64,000 bases of DNA, taken from NCBI GenBank assembly GCA_023055425.1, contig JALGPY010000002.1, positions 135,490,427 through 135,554,426 of the forward strand, given 5' to 3'. Both the position numbers and the translations under genes were made by a program. Every line of letters starts with the position of its first letter. Position 1 is the first letter of the stretch. This DNA comes from Linanthus parryae (Eukaryota > Streptophyta > Magnoliopsida > Ericales > Polemoniaceae). Below, piece by piece: positions 34,752 through 47,900 of the stretch. The notes under the pieces were generated by a model. The model was given only the letters and a program-made list of their open reading frames with translations. It searched no databases and was not told the DNA's origin.

Positions 34752-34810
34752 GCACTAGAGCCAATCTGGCGCATCTCGTATGCCCATACTCCTAGTGTGC
34801 CCTTCATGCT

Positions 34811-36382
34811 TCAATGCGTGAGAGGCTTCGTAAGCGGGTCTGACAGATTATCATCTGTAAAAATCTTGCATATCCGAACGTCTCCTCTATCAATAATATC
34901 TCGAATCAGATGAAACTTCCTGAGCACGTGCTTGGACTTCTGGTGCGATATGGGTTCCTTTGATTGCGCGATCGCCCCAGTGTTGTCACAGAACAACTCC
35001 ACTGGATCCGCAATGCTATGGACCACACCAAGTTCAGAAACAAACTTTCTGATCCAAACAGCCTCCTTTGTTGCGCCATTTGCAGCAATGTACTCAGCCT
35101 CTTTTGTAGAATCAGCTACCGTCTCTTGTTTGGAACTCTTCCAGCTCACCGCTGCTCCATTCAGGCAAAACACATATCCCGATTGTGATCTAAAGTCATC
35201 TCTGTCAGTTTGGAAGCTTGCATCAGTGTAACCCCTTACACGCGACTCTTCCTCACCGCCAAATATCAAGAAAGCATCCTTAGTTCTTCTCAAGTACTTT
35301 AGGATGTTCTTGACTGCAATCCAGTGACTCTCACCCGGATTGGATTGGTATCTGCTTGTCATACTCAAGGCATATGACACATCTGGTCTAGTACATAACA
35401 TGGCGTACATGATAGATCCTATGGCCGAGTTATAGGGAATCATACTCATGCGTTCCTTCTCAATCTCATTGGAAGGACAACCACTCTTCGAAAGAGTGAT
35501 TCCATGTGACATGGGCAAGAATCCCTTCTTGGAATCTTGCATGTTGAACCGTTTCAACACCTTGTCAATATATGTACTTTGACTTAGGCCTAGCAACCTC
35601 TTAGATCTATCTCTATAGATCTTTATACCGAGTATATAGGCTGCTTCCCCTAAGTCCATCATTGAGAAACACTTTCCTAGCCAATCTTTCACAGATTGCA
35701 GCATGGGAATGTCGTTTCCAATGAGTAGTATGTCATCCACATACAAGACCAGAAAAGCTACACAGCTCCCACTAACCTTCTTGTAAACACAAGACTCATC
35801 TTCGTTTCTGATGAAGCCAAACTCTTTGACTACTTCATCAAAACGTCGATTCCAACTCCTAGAAGCTTGCTTCAATCCATAAATGGATCGTTGCAGCTTA
35901 CAGAATTTGTTGGCTTGCTTTGGATCCTCAAAACCCTCCGGCTGTATCATATACACGTCCTCGAGGAGATTCCCATAAAGGAATGCTGTTTTGACATCCA
36001 TCTGCCAAATCTCATAGTCGTGGTATGCTGCAATCGCAAGTAGGATTCGGATGGATTTGGTCATTGCGACTGGTGAAAAGGTTTCGTCATAGTCAATACC
36101 ATGAATCTGTCTGAATCCTTTAGCCACCAATCGGCCCTTATAGGTAATCACATTACCATCCATGTCGATCTTCTTCTTGAAGACCCACTTGCACCCTATG
36201 GGCCGCGCCCCATCGGGTGGTTCCACAAAAGTCCATACTTTGTTGGTATACATGGATTCCATCTCGGATCTCATGGCTTCCAGCCACTTCTGAGAGTCTG
36301 GGCCACTCATGGCCTCCTCATAGGTAGTAGGCTCATCATCTATGAGCATCGTGTCACCGGAATCAGTTATGAGAAGTCCATA
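34811..36382 (-). pseudogene. pol: Copia pol: reverse transcriptase and RNase H, truncated both ends
   Basis: About 524 codons open without interruption. It starts within the linker before RT (TTYEEAMSGPDSQKWLEAM), with WVFKKKID, RLVAKGF, DVKTAFLYG, the catalytic YVDDILL and GLKQASRSWNRRF. RNase H follows with GYTDASFQ, SKQETVADSTKEAEYIA and FCDNTGAIAQS. The 5' side is cut at 36382 by LTR array B; the apparent extra N-terminal residues come from that LTR. At the 3' end the frame stops at 34811, a little early. The usual copia C-terminal block is still readable in another frame to about 34752, so a small indel near 34815 truncated the protein. Otherwise well preserved, implying a fairly recent element. 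Confidence 0.9.
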
Positions 36383-38112
36383 TGTAACACCCCTATTTTT
36401 CAAGCCGACTCTAAGTGCAATATCAAGAATTTGGGGGCGAATTTGTAAATAGTTTGTCACGACTTTAAAGTTTGAACTTCAGAGTGTTAGCAATATTTGG
36501 GAGTCGTTAGAATGATTTTGGAGCACTAGCGATGGTCGGGATGGTTGTGCAATTCGCTGAAATTAAGTAGAAGCTCTAATTCTAGTTGTACCCAAAAGGC
36601 TAGAAAACTACACTTTCACCCCCCTATGCATGATAGCCATTTGTCATTTTCTCTTGTGAGAGCTTACCACCTACCCCCATGAGGTGGTAGCTTCACACCA
36701 ACATTAAATCATCTCAATACAACTGAGTTATCTATCCTCTCACATTAAATCATCCCCAGACCTTCTTTATTCATACTAGGACTCTGTAAATAACTCAGAG
36801 ATTGATAGGAACGCGTGGAAGTTTCGGTACCGAGCAGCTGGTCGCCGGAATCCGCCATGGCCGCCGGAAAAGCGCCAAGCTTGGTACGGCTTCGATTCTT
36901 GCCCATTTTGATCGTTTAAAAGCTTTATCTTGCTCCTTATCATGTCCTAAACCTGTTTGAATGATCCAATATTGCCCAGATTGTTGTTTGATCGGTGTTA
37001 GTTCATGATTTCATCTTTTTTTCTACTTGTGAACCTGACCTGTTCTTCGACCTGTAACTTGGCCGTTTCTTGATCTCTTCGCATGATTTTTGACTCTGTG
37101 GATTCCCTGCATGTAGTTCTCCAACTTTCGTGTTGATTTCTTGGTCCAATTCGATCTCTAATCGTGTCTAAATCTGAGCTAAAGTTAGGGGAAAGTGAAG
37201 TTTTTGAATGTGTTCTTGGTGTTCATGTGTTTTGGTACACAAACCTCACATGTTCAAATGCTTGTATCTTCTTCGTTTGTAATCCGTTTTGAATGATCTT
37301 TAGCTTTCTGGAACCCTTGGAGAATTGGCTACAACTTTTGTGTTGATTTCTTGGTCCAATTTTAACTCTAAACCCTCTGATTTTGGCTCCAAAGTTGCTG
37401 CAATGCTAATGTTCTTCGCTAGCAAAGAATTCAAAATTTTTCTAAGTATAATGTCATGGTGAAAAACCCATTTTCCAAGCCTTGTATCTTCTTCAAAACT
37501 TACTGAAATGTTGATCTGTTTTCTCCTGTGTGAAGATGATACATAATAATTCAAATCATCGTCTTTGGGTCATCTTCAAATTTATAACGGATTTCTCACA
37601 AAACGAGCCTAAAGTTGCTAGCTTGAACTCGCGAAGCACTATCGAATTTTTCTAAGTATTGAATCGTAATTTTCATCCCACTTTGACTAGCGATATTTCT
37701 TTGAATACTTGGAGTTTTTAGGAGTTCAAATATGTTCTGGAATCCTTGAACTATCGTCTTCAAAACCCTATTCTCAGATTTTCAAGTATCCCCCTCAATT
37801 GATTACAAATCAGCTCTAAAGTTGACTAGTTGAGTCGATTTTCTTCTATATTTGACTTTTGAATTCGACACTCTAAATGACGTTTCTAGCCTTAGTGTTC
37901 TTCACGAAACTTGCTCGTATTCATATTCTGAGTCTAAATATCATGTTTGACCAAGTTTGACTTTTCGCAAACCCTAGTTTGACTGAACTGTATAGGAGGG
38001 GCAAAATAGTCATTTCACTTAAACTTTGAATTGAGGTTAGTTTAGTAACTTGGAGTTTGTCAGCATGTCTTGTATGCGTGTTTGGAGTACTTGTATGTAA
38101 TTCTGGGCTAGG

Positions 38113-38395
38113 GTTGACCAAGTCAAATGTGGGGGTCTTTTTGCAGTTTTACTAAACTTCGAGGGCCTATGTGCAATTAATTAAAACTTTGCATTTGAAC
38201 AAAGTTAATGTTTTGAGACCAACAACCTGACTTAGAAGGATATTTGGAGCCTTAAGAAGGAAATATTTGACTCGGGAGTGACCAAATCAATAGTTGGGGT
38301 CTTTTTGCAATTTTAGCAAACTTTAGGGGCCTAAGTGCAATTTATTGAAAATTGTAGATTTCAATGCTAAGTTCATATGGATGAGTTAAGAGTCA
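38113..38395. repeat. Internal duplication in LTR B (period about 164 bp)
   Basis: GACCAAGTCAAATG plus GGGGTCTTTTTGCAGTTTTA at 38113-38151 recurs diverged at about 38279-38315, followed in both by GGGCCTA-GTGCAATT. Present in all three B copies. The single-copy equivalent in LTR A is near 1936-2010. Confidence 0.7.
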
Positions 38396-39009
38396 TTCTT
38401 GGATGTGGTTGGGCCAGTATGAGTGTAATATGGGGTCCAGGCACAATCAGGGACTCTACTGGACAGTTTCAAAGTATTAGGGGCATTTTGGTCAAGTTAG
38501 CTTGCGTGACCTGCATTTTATTGCATTCTTGCATAAAACCTCATATAGAGGACTAGGGAATTGCCCGTGCCCGAGGGCACTACTCAAAACAAATTGATGA
38601 AATTAAAACAAACGTGATACAACAAATGCAATGGACGTGATACAACGGGTGGGCAATGAAGAATGCAAATGTGGTAAATGCAAAATAACATAATGTTTAC
38701 TAACAGACATCCTTGAAAAAACTTAAAGAATGCATGAAAGAATTATGAAATTACTTAAGTAAGTAAAACTCCTATCAATAATATGTATTACTGGATTTCA
38801 ATGATACTTAGCAAGTAGTTTAGCCAAAAAGACCAACTTTGTCAGTGAACTCATATACATGGAGGTATGTGTATACTTCGTGTACCTCATATATAGTTAA
38901 CGTTTGTAGTGATCTCTGGAAAATGGAGATTATCAAGAGCTACAAAACAACATAAGAAATTTAAAAGACAGTAAAGGGATTGAAAAACGAATATCTTATT
39001 CTAAAATGA

Positions 39010-39080
39010 GGAGATGTGAGGGATTGAACCTCGGCCTCTCGCGTGCAAAGCGAGCGCTCTGCCTTTTGAGCTACATCCAA
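39010..39080 (-). tRNA. tRNA-Ala (UGC)-like sequence inside the Helitron, probably a pseudogene
   Basis: The anticodon arm CTCGC-TTTGCAC-GCGAG has a perfect 5 bp stem and anticodon TGC. The D arm (GCTC...GAGC) and T loop TTCAATC are recognisable. The first two acceptor positions are TT instead of GG and do not pair with the 3' CC, and the outer T-stem pair is C/A. These faults suggest it is inactive. It was probably captured by the Helitron. Confidence 0.75.
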
Positions 39081-40972
39081 ATGACACGAACATTAATTAT
39101 GCTTTATGCCTATTGTGAAATTGATGGTAAGTTAAAACCTTAAACCATGGATCGAAAACCCCATTGTAAGTGCTATAGATACAGTATATGCACATGTGTT
39201 CCTACTTAAAGCCATAAAATTAAGTTTCTTAAAATGCAACATAACAAAATTAATGAAGTCAATGGTATACAAAAGAAAAACTTGAAAACAGGTTGGTGAT
39301 TACCCAAGGGTCACATGTAAAGAGGGATTCGAAAGCCAACAATATAAGAGATGAAAACAATGTCAAGAACTATGAAGACAATGGTAAGACCGAGCTTATA
39401 AGGATTGCAATCACGGCACTGCATAGAACATATTCACGGGTTTTCACCGCCTGTACCAAAACAGGTACCAATCCAATACTCCCGAATAGCCACATTACAA
39501 ATAGTTGGTGACATTACAAATGCACATCAATAATACCACATTTTTTTGTATACACAATCAGAAGTGAAATAAAATTTCCGAAAAACTGTGAAGGCAATAC
39601 AATAAAAATGGTATAAAATTTCATAAATACTTATTTGTATACAAATTGTGTATTGAACGATCCGAAGAAATAATTCTGTCCTGGAATGACTCCATTGATC
39701 TAGGGCAAGAAATCTTGCTCACACTGACCTTGTCCCTGCAAGTACACATGAACAGATGATTAGTTAGACACACCCTACATCATAAATGGTACGTAATTTG
39801 AAACATAATTTAAAACGTACTCAAGAGTAAAAGAAAATAACCTTAAACATGAAAATATTATAAAGGAAGTCCCAAAGAGACTAATATTAGATAATACAGT
39901 CAAAAGGGCGATCAGTTTTCATTCAATAATTCAATTGAAAGTGTCAAGTATTAGCAAAGTCCATTTACAGTAACCAAAAATTTGCCAACCAATGCTGATT
40001 TGGATCTCTTCCATTCTGAATGCATATTCATCCGCTTAGATTTAAACTGAGACGTTTATTGTGAATGATTTATACCGATAAACTTCTTTGTATACAACAA
40101 TAAAAAAATCACTGAATGTCTACTCAATTGGTTTCTTGTTGAATGTTTCAACTGCCAGAACACTACGTAAGCAAAGCAAAGAAGAATAAATTTGTTCATT
40201 AATAACTTAGCAGAGGAAAGGGATTTCAGTGATGATGGATATTACCTCAATGTTTTCCAGAAAGAATACGTTTTTTCTAGTAAATTCCCTATCAATCATG
40301 AAACATAAACGAACAGATCATCCGTTGTTACTCCAAAAGCCTCCCGAAAGATGATTTCAGTGAGAAGTGCCGCTTTGAGACCTATTCTTAGCTAAGTTTT
40401 CTTTTTAATCTGTATAAGCTGAGTTCAAATGATTTAGTATGGACAAAATGATTTAGTATGGACATTAATTATTTTATGGTGAAGCTCATATAAAGGTGAA
40501 TCACAACCTTATCAACCAAAGAAGAGAGTTAGAGGCAATAAAGCAAATTGTTGAGCAGTTCAGCAAAGCAAAAATGAGTTATTAAGGACCACCAACAAAT
40601 TCAGTTGCTAGCACCACCGGCCATTACACCTGCTAAGAGAACACCAAATGCAGGTTTAATACTTCCACTTCTTCTCATTCCTACCACACTTAAACTGACT
40701 GCTCATTAAACTTTCATACAAAACATTTATATAGCACAGTTAGCTACAGGTGAAATGTTAAATCATGAAAAGAGTCAAGACTAAAGCTCAGAACATCTGT
40801 TTAAACTAAGAATCAGTTCACAATAATACTGACATCACCACAAGTACCCTAATTCTTAAAAGATTTCATCTAATATCAGCAAGAAGAAGTTTAGAAAAGT
40901 AGAAGAGAATATGCAAGTGTTCTTGCTGATTATTGTGCGCAGTCAAACTACTTTAAAAATATTTAGTAAATT

Positions 40973-42330
40973 GGGGGGGGGGCAAATCAACTATTTAGAA
41001 AATCGACTAATTTCTAAATAGAAAATCGGCTATTAGGGAAAATCACCTATTTAGAATAGTAGCCGCGCTTTATGTTACTGTACAAAGACGAACCGAACTA
41101 CAAAAATGTCATCCAACAAATAGAACACACCGACATATTGAGAATTGAACATTGGGTAAATACCTGGATCATTGGTTTGTTGCGAGAGAAGAGGGTTTGG
41201 TTTAGTGGTTGCAATAGAAGAGGGGTTCGGTCCGGTCCAACATCTTATTTAGTTCCTTCTCGCTTTGCCATGTTCGATACACTCTGTTTTATTAATTTGC
41301 GATGAGAGTAGGATATTAAATGTTAACTCTAAACACCATTCTACGCATAGCCTCTGTCCATGGTTAAACATACTATCAAGGGTCGAACCAACCAAATATA
41401 ACACTTTGTATGAGTTTCAACATTACTCTGTGTGCAAAGAAGTACGAATGCAACAGACTGAAGAGAGAGAAGATGCTTACTTGGATCAGAACAACCATAC
41501 TAACTTGGATCAAAACCCATGTCCAAAATACCTCCGAGTGCACCAATTCAAACCTTTACTGATCCACACTATGTTCTCTCTCTTCTTCAACCAATGTTGA
41601 TGTTGAAAGAAAACAGAAACACAAACATCAAGCTAATTTCAAGGGTTGAGGCAACAAAGAGAAGATGATACCTATCAAGAGTCGAGGCAACCAAATATAA
41701 CAGTTTGCAATAGCCGGCTTTCGAACATCAATCAAACCAAATTGATGGTGCCGCAGATCTGAAAGAAATGAAATAAGCAAACGGCAAAACCAAACATGAA
41801 TGCACGGAAATTGAATACAGACATAGATAAACCCTAAACTAAACATGAATGTGAGGAAGGTGAGTAAAGAAATTACCTGCTTGACAGGAAGCGTTCAGCT
41901 TCTACCGTCTGGATCTGCGCAGAGAGATTGAGATGAAGTAGAAGAAGAAGCAGAGAGATTTTAGAAGCTGGGGGTCTGGATTGCTGCAAGTTCCTAGGTT
42001 AGGACTTCCTATCTTTTCTCTCTCCCCCACCGAAATGATCCAATGGCTGAGAAATTGAACCATGCCCTAGACCGTCGTCGGAGAAGCCACAAAAGACGAT
42101 TTGAATGGAACCACCATCCACTGCTCCAGACAGAGAAGAGAAGTATAACGCTATGCTGAAAGAAGGTGGGACGGTTTGGAAGTGAGTTCGTGGGCTTCTG
42201 ATGAGACCGTGGGTTTATTTTTGTTTTTTTTAAATTCATTTTAATGTATGTAAGATCTAAGGGCTGGGGATGATTTTATCCAACGGCTTAAAAGACATTT
42301 TAAAGTCAAACAATGCTGTTTTATAGAATA
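40973..42330. other. Helitron right half: no recognised gene
   Basis: Contains a short G run (about 40973-40982), a pair of diverged repeats sharing AACCAAATATAACA (near 41388 and 41689), and GA-rich leader-like sequence near 41930-42030. Short frames (for example 41265-41600) have no family features. It may be captured gene promoter or UTR, unproven. Confidence 0.35.
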
Positions 42331-43739
42331 GATATATGCTAATAGGTTGTATACTTGACTTCTTTATATCCAGCCGACGTTAAGGATCGTTCGAAGTAGA
42401 CGTACGTTTTCGTGTTGCTGCGTTTATTGTGAGACTCGGAGACGAGCGTTGTAGGATTGCTAGCGTTGCTTTGCGCCTTTCATGGCTCAGAGGTAAGTAC
42501 ATATGTACGGCCTTTTCATATCAAAATATGCGTAAGTGCTTGATGTTTCAAATGAATGTTTGTTATATGAAATAGTATGAGAATGCATGTTTTCCACTCG
42601 AAAGTTGTTAAACTATTTTATTCATCTCCTTTGAGAACTCTCCGAAATTACTTGTGAATTGTTGACATCCTGATTCTAGTTATGTGAAAGAGAAGAAATA
42701 AAATACCTCTAATAGACTTAGGACGATGTACAGAGTACTGTTATTAATGGGAGGCGTCAAGCGATCCTCCATTTTCGTATGGCTAAGACCATTGAAGCAA
42801 TGCTTCTTATTATTGGATAGAACGTTAATGTTCAAAAATCCGCCCCCGATGAGCCAAAATGTATCAAGATATTGAGGCGAAGGGGTTTATAGAGCTATAG
42901 AGTGCTACTTATACTTGTAAGGGTCACTACGGTATAGGGGTGTCGACACTTAAAGTCTTTTAGCTAATGTTATGAGTGGGGTTGACGAATGGGCTCCCTT
43001 AACGCTCGGGTGAAATAGGGTTTGATAGACCCTAGAAGCAACCCTTAGTGGTTATTTCGTGATCCCTCTGTTTACATCGATCCTGCTGGTGGCTCTTGAC
43101 ACGCCTCAGCTAAATTAAACTGTTGATTGAAGTCGAAATTAGAAATTGACTACTTACCAATGTTGTTTGTGGCTCTTGACATGCCCTAATCGTTTGAAAT
43201 GAATTGTAAATCTTGGCTACTCATGAACTACTATCGTTATCAGTTCAAATGAACTTGTTTACTCTGGATATTTCACCAACTACTCTTGGTTTCTCAATGT
43301 TATTAAATTGAGAGGTTTCTGTTACTCGGTTATTTCAAGTTGATCCAAATTCTCAAATATGATAGCTTTACTGTTTAAATCTTCTAATTTGATTCAACTC
43401 ATACTTCCGTTCCACTCGTTGCTTTACATGTCGTAGTATGTATTTACTCAGTTTTTACTGATTATTTCTTCAAAACTGCGTCGGCATTTGCCATTTTAAA
43501 ACCGCAGGTCGTCACTCAAGGTGGGGGATGGGAACGCGAATCGAGATGAAGACGTTTAGCTTGAGTTAGATCACTTAGTAGATCACATAGCTTATTTCAA
43601 TCCCATTAAAAATGTAAACTTATATTCTCAAGATTGTTTTTATTCATTAACTAACCGAAGTGTAAACTTAATAGTTAATAATCTACTTTTGGTTATCGAT
43701 TGTCGCTTTAACCCTGAACCGAGATCCCGGGATGTTTCA

Positions 43740-44978
43740 GCTGGTATCAGAGCATCGGTTCTCCGGTTAAAGTGACTTTTCGATTACCATTAGTAGAGAT
43801 TATGAAAGATAAAACGTTTTCAAAATTTAAAACGGATTAGGATAACCCAATTTGGCAATAAGAAAGTAAACAAGCCGTCGGGGAATTTGGGTACTTACGT
43901 TTTTTTTAACTCGTTTTGTACTGTACTTGTTGATTAACTATTAACGACTAATTGGTGTGATTCATGCAATTGACTTGCCTATTTACATGCCCAGTACATA
44001 TGTGACAACCTTATGTATGTCAATATGTTTACTATAGTTGCGTGATGCGTATTTAAGACTCTTTATGCTTCTGTGTTACTTTGTCGACGAGAGAGTAATG
44101 ACGTTTTGACTTAGAAGACCCCGAAACTATTATTTTCGTACCTACGAGCAACGACGTTTAAGACAATACTTTGTTTTATTTTATTTCGACTTAATTTGAC
44201 ATGGTTCTTTACAAAATTAGGAAGTTTTGACAATAAAGCATTAAAAAAAAATGTTTCTGAAAATTGTTGGCGTATCGAGATACCAAATGCCAAGTGATAG
44301 CGACCACTTTGTTTACCAGTTCGCTGGCGTGACTCTTAGTACGACGGTACTATAAGTTGTACCCGCTGTGTAGACTAAGTTGGAACATTTGAAGCACATG
44401 CGAGTTGTGTTAGAAAGGCACGTTGTGTGACGACACATAGTGTTCTTTCTCCCTCGTATTCGTGGAACACTTGAGGTGATTGGTTTATCTGATCCTATAC
44501 AGGTAAGACAATATTTTCAATGTGGCCGAGTTCCGAAAAAAAAATGAGATATTAGCCTTGATAAAAGTATTTGTCTAAAAGTTCTGAGATTCGTATAAAT
44601 TCTAGCAAATTTTTGAGCCGTTTCTAAAATTGAGAACTTGTATGTTGTTATTGAACTTTCAAAATCTTGTTTCGAACTTTTACTTGTACTAATCGTATAC
44701 GAAACCCTATTGTGGTGCGAGTCTAGGCTGGATAGTAGTATAGACCCATAATAGACCCCGTCATGCGGAGAGTAAGAATGAGAAATTTCTTCCAGTTAAG
44801 GTGTTTCTAGCTGATCATCTAAGGAAGCCATCTTTTGGGAGCAGAACATTTGGCGAGAGCGGTTTAGATACTTGTCTGGCTAAGTCAAATAGACTGAGTC
44901 ACTGTGCTGCATTTCATGTATGTGGATAAGTATAGTATGAGATCTTCGGGGACGAAGATTCTTTTAAGGTGGGTAGAC
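43740..44978 (+). mobile_element. Array B internal region 1 with pol traces
   Basis: Primer-binding site TGGTATCAGAGC at 43742-43753, exact match to the common initiator-Met site. No intact frame. A stretch at about 44370-44425 translates with LEHLKHMRVVLE, resembling the RT segment after the catalytic motif in chromoviruses, and one near 44770-44810 weakly resembles an integrase tail. Polypurine tract at about 44965. It looks like a deletion derivative of an autonomous chromovirus. Confidence 0.7.
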
Positions 44979-47900
44979 TGTAACACCCCTATTTTTCAAG
45001 CCGACTCTAAGTGCAATATCAAGACTTTGGGGGCGAATTTGTAAATAGTTTGTCACGACTTTAAAGTTTGAACTTCAGAGTGTTAGCAATATTTGGGAGT
45101 CGTTAGAATGATTTTGGAGCACTAGCGATGGTCGGGATGGTTGTGCAATTCGCTGAAATTAAGTAGAAGCTCTAATTCTAGTTGTACCCAAAAGTCTAGA
45201 AAACTACACTTCACCCCCCTATGCATGATAGCCATTTGTCATTTTCTCTTGTGAGAGCTTACCACCTACCCCCATGAGGTGGTAGCTTCACACCAACATT
45301 AAATCATCTCAATACAGCTGAGTTATCTCTCCTCTCACCATCTTTTTTTTTTTTTTTTTCCTTTTCTTCTTCTTCATGAACCACCACCAAGACCACCTCT
45401 ACACCACCACCTCCCACGGTGGAACCACCAAAACCACCACATACCTTCACCTCAAGCCAACCTGCTGCTGCTGGGAGGTCGTGACAACATAGGAACGAAA
45501 ACCCCCAAATCAATTTTGGCGTTCGTCAAGCAGTGGCTTCGGAAATTCGAGGGTAAGGTCGAAGAACCCTAACCCTTAATCTGTCAAATTCGTCTTCCCC
45601 GTTGATATTCAGTTGTAATAAGACCCATATTCATGATCTCCATCTCCAGGAGAGCTCAACGACACCAAGAAAAGGCTGTAACTCGCCGGATTCGCGACGG
45701 GTCGCCGGATTCTGCAGAACCCGTCGTTGGCAAAGCGCGAACCGGAGATTTCTTCGTCGTTTCCAGCGATTATCGCGTCATTGTGATCCCCAGACCTTCT
45801 TTATTCATACTAGGACTCTGTAAACAACTCAGAGATTGATAGGAACGCGTGGAAGTTCCGGTACCGAGCAGCTGGTCGCCGGAATCCGCCATGGCCGCCG
45901 GAAAAGCGCCAAGCTTGGTACGGCTTCGATTCTTGCCCATTTTGATCGTTTAAAAGTTTTATCTTGCTCCTTATCATGTCCTGAACCTGTTTGAATGATC
46001 CAGTATTGCCCAGCTTGTTGTTTGATCGGTGTTAGTTCATGATTTCATCTTTTTTTCTACTTGTGAACCTGACCTGTTCTTCGACCTGTAACTTGGCCGT
46101 TTCTTGATCTCTTCGCATGATTTTTGACTCTGTGGATTCCCTTCATGTAGTTATCCAACTTTCGTGTTGATATCTTGGTCCAATTAGATCTCTAATCGTG
46201 TCTAAATCTGAGCTAAAGTTAGGGGAAAGTGAAGTTTTTGAATGTGTTCTTGGTGTTCATGTGTTTTGGTACACAAACCTCCCATGTTCAAATGCTTGTA
46301 TCTTCTTCGTTTGTAATCCGTTTTGAATGATCTTTAGCTTTCTGGAATCCTTGGAGAATTGGCTACAACTTTTGTGTTGATTTCTTGGTCCAATTTTAAC
46401 TCTAAACCCTCTGATTTTGGCTCCAAAGTTGCTGCAATGCTAATGTTCTTCGCTAGCAAAGAATTCAAAATTTTTCTAAGTATAATGTCATGGTGAAACA
46501 CCCATTTTCCAAGACTTGTATCTTCATCAAAACTTACTGAAATGTTGATCTGTTTTCTCCTGTGTGAAGATGATACATAATAATTCAAATCATCGTCTCT
46601 GGGTCATCTTCAAATTTATAACGGATGTCTCACAAAACGAGCCTAAAGTTGCTAGCTTGAACTCGCGAAGCACTATCCAATTTTTCTAAGTATTGAATCG
46701 TAATTTTCATCCCACTTTGTCTAGCGATATTTCTTTGAATACTTGGAGTTTTTAGGAGTTCAAATATGTTCTGGAATCCTTGAACTATCGTCTTCAAAAC
46801 CCTATTCTCAGATTTTCAAGTATCCCCCTCAATTGATTACAAATCAGCTCTAAAGTTGACTAGTTGAGTCGATTTTCTTCTATATTTGACTTTTGAATTC
46901 GACACTCTAAATGACGTTTCTAGCCTTAGTGTTCTTCACGAAACTTGCTCGTATTCATATTCTGAGTCTAAATATCATGTTTGACCAAGTTTGAATTTTC
47001 GCAAACCCTAGTTTGACTGAACTGTATAGGAGGGGCAAAATAGTCATTTCACTTAAACTTTGAATTGAGGTTAGTTTAGTAACTTGGAGTTTGTCAGCAT
47101 GTCTTGTATGCGTGTTTGGAGTACTTGTATGTAATTCTGGGCTAGGGTTGACCAAGTCAAATGTGGGGGTCTTTTTGCAGTTTTACTAAACTTCGAGGGC
47201 CTATGTGCAATTAATTAAAACTTTGCATTTGAACAAAGTTAATGTTTTGAGACCAACAACCTGACTTAGAAGGATATTTGGAGCCTTAAGAATGAAATAT
47301 TTGACTCCGGAGTGACCAATCAATAGTTGGGGTCTTTTTGCAATTTTAGCAAACTTTAGGGGCCTAAGTGCAATTTATTGAAAGTTGTAGATATCAATGC
47401 TAAGTTCATATGGATGAGTTAAGAGTCATTCTCGGATATGGTTGGGCCAGTATGAGTGTAATATGGGGTCCAGGCACAATCAGGGACTGTACGGGACAGT
47501 TTCAAAGTATTAGGGGCATTTTGGTCAAGTTAGCTTGCGTGACCTGCATTTTATTGCATTCTTGCATAAAACCTCATATAGAGGATATATGCTACTAGGT
47601 TGTATACTTGACTTGTTTATATCCAGCCGACGTTAAGGATCGTTCGAAGTAGACGTACGTTTTCGTGTTGCTGCGTTTATTGTGAGACTCGGAGACGAGC
47701 GTTGTAGGATTGCTAGCGTTGCTTTGCGCCTTTCATGGCTCAGAAGTAAGTACATATGTACGGCCTTTTCATATCAAAATATGCGTAAGTGCTTGATGTT
47801 TCAAATGAATGTTTGTTATATGAAATAGTATGAGAATGCATGTTTTCCACTCGAAAGTTGTTAAACTATTTTATTCATCTCATTTGAGAACTCTCCGAAA

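Larger units (their letters stand above)
33254..36382 (-). mobile_element. Ty1/copia element, 3' part, interrupted by LTR array B
   Basis: Minus-strand element represented by its 3' LTR (33254-34740), polypurine tract and the RT-RNase H end of pol. The 5' remainder must lie beyond array B, off the window, since the array starts inside the pol frame at 36383. Flank bases GCATG (33249-33253) would be one target duplication copy. The LTR start and GTGGGAGAC tract resemble the Tork/Angela group; lineage assignment is tentative. Confidence 0.88.
38553..42332 (-). mobile_element. Non-autonomous Helitron (3,780 bp)
   Basis: On the minus strand it begins TCTATTCTATAAAACAG (right end) and finishes GTGCCCTCGGGCAC (6 bp stem hairpin) then GGGCAATTCCCTAG, the CTRR-type 3' end. 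It inserted between A and T. LTR B copies 2 and 3 give the empty site (between 47585/47586 and 52822/52823), proving both boundaries and the absence of a target duplication. No Rep or helicase coding is present, so it depends on another Helitron. The interior includes a tRNA-Ala relic and unidentified, possibly captured, sequence. Confidence 0.92.
36383..43739 (+). repeat. LTR B copy 1, split by a Helitron
   Basis: LTR sequence is 36383-38552 and 42333-43739 (3,577 bp without the Helitron). Relative to copy 2 it lacks about 440 bp near 36742-36755, replacing the interval 45339-45785. Ends GATGTTTCA at 43739. Confidence 0.9.

Noticed and set aside
36383..36460. N-terminal extension of the copia pol frame
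   Set aside because: These residues come from the LTR B sequence inserted in pol, not from copia.
41265..41600. 111-codon frame in the Helitron
   Set aside because: No similarity pattern or splice context; treated as unidentified Helitron cargo.
45304..45513. Valine/glycine-rich minus frame in LTR B
   Set aside because: Complement of a CCACCA/poly-T low-complexity part of the LTR, absent from copy 1 through deletion.
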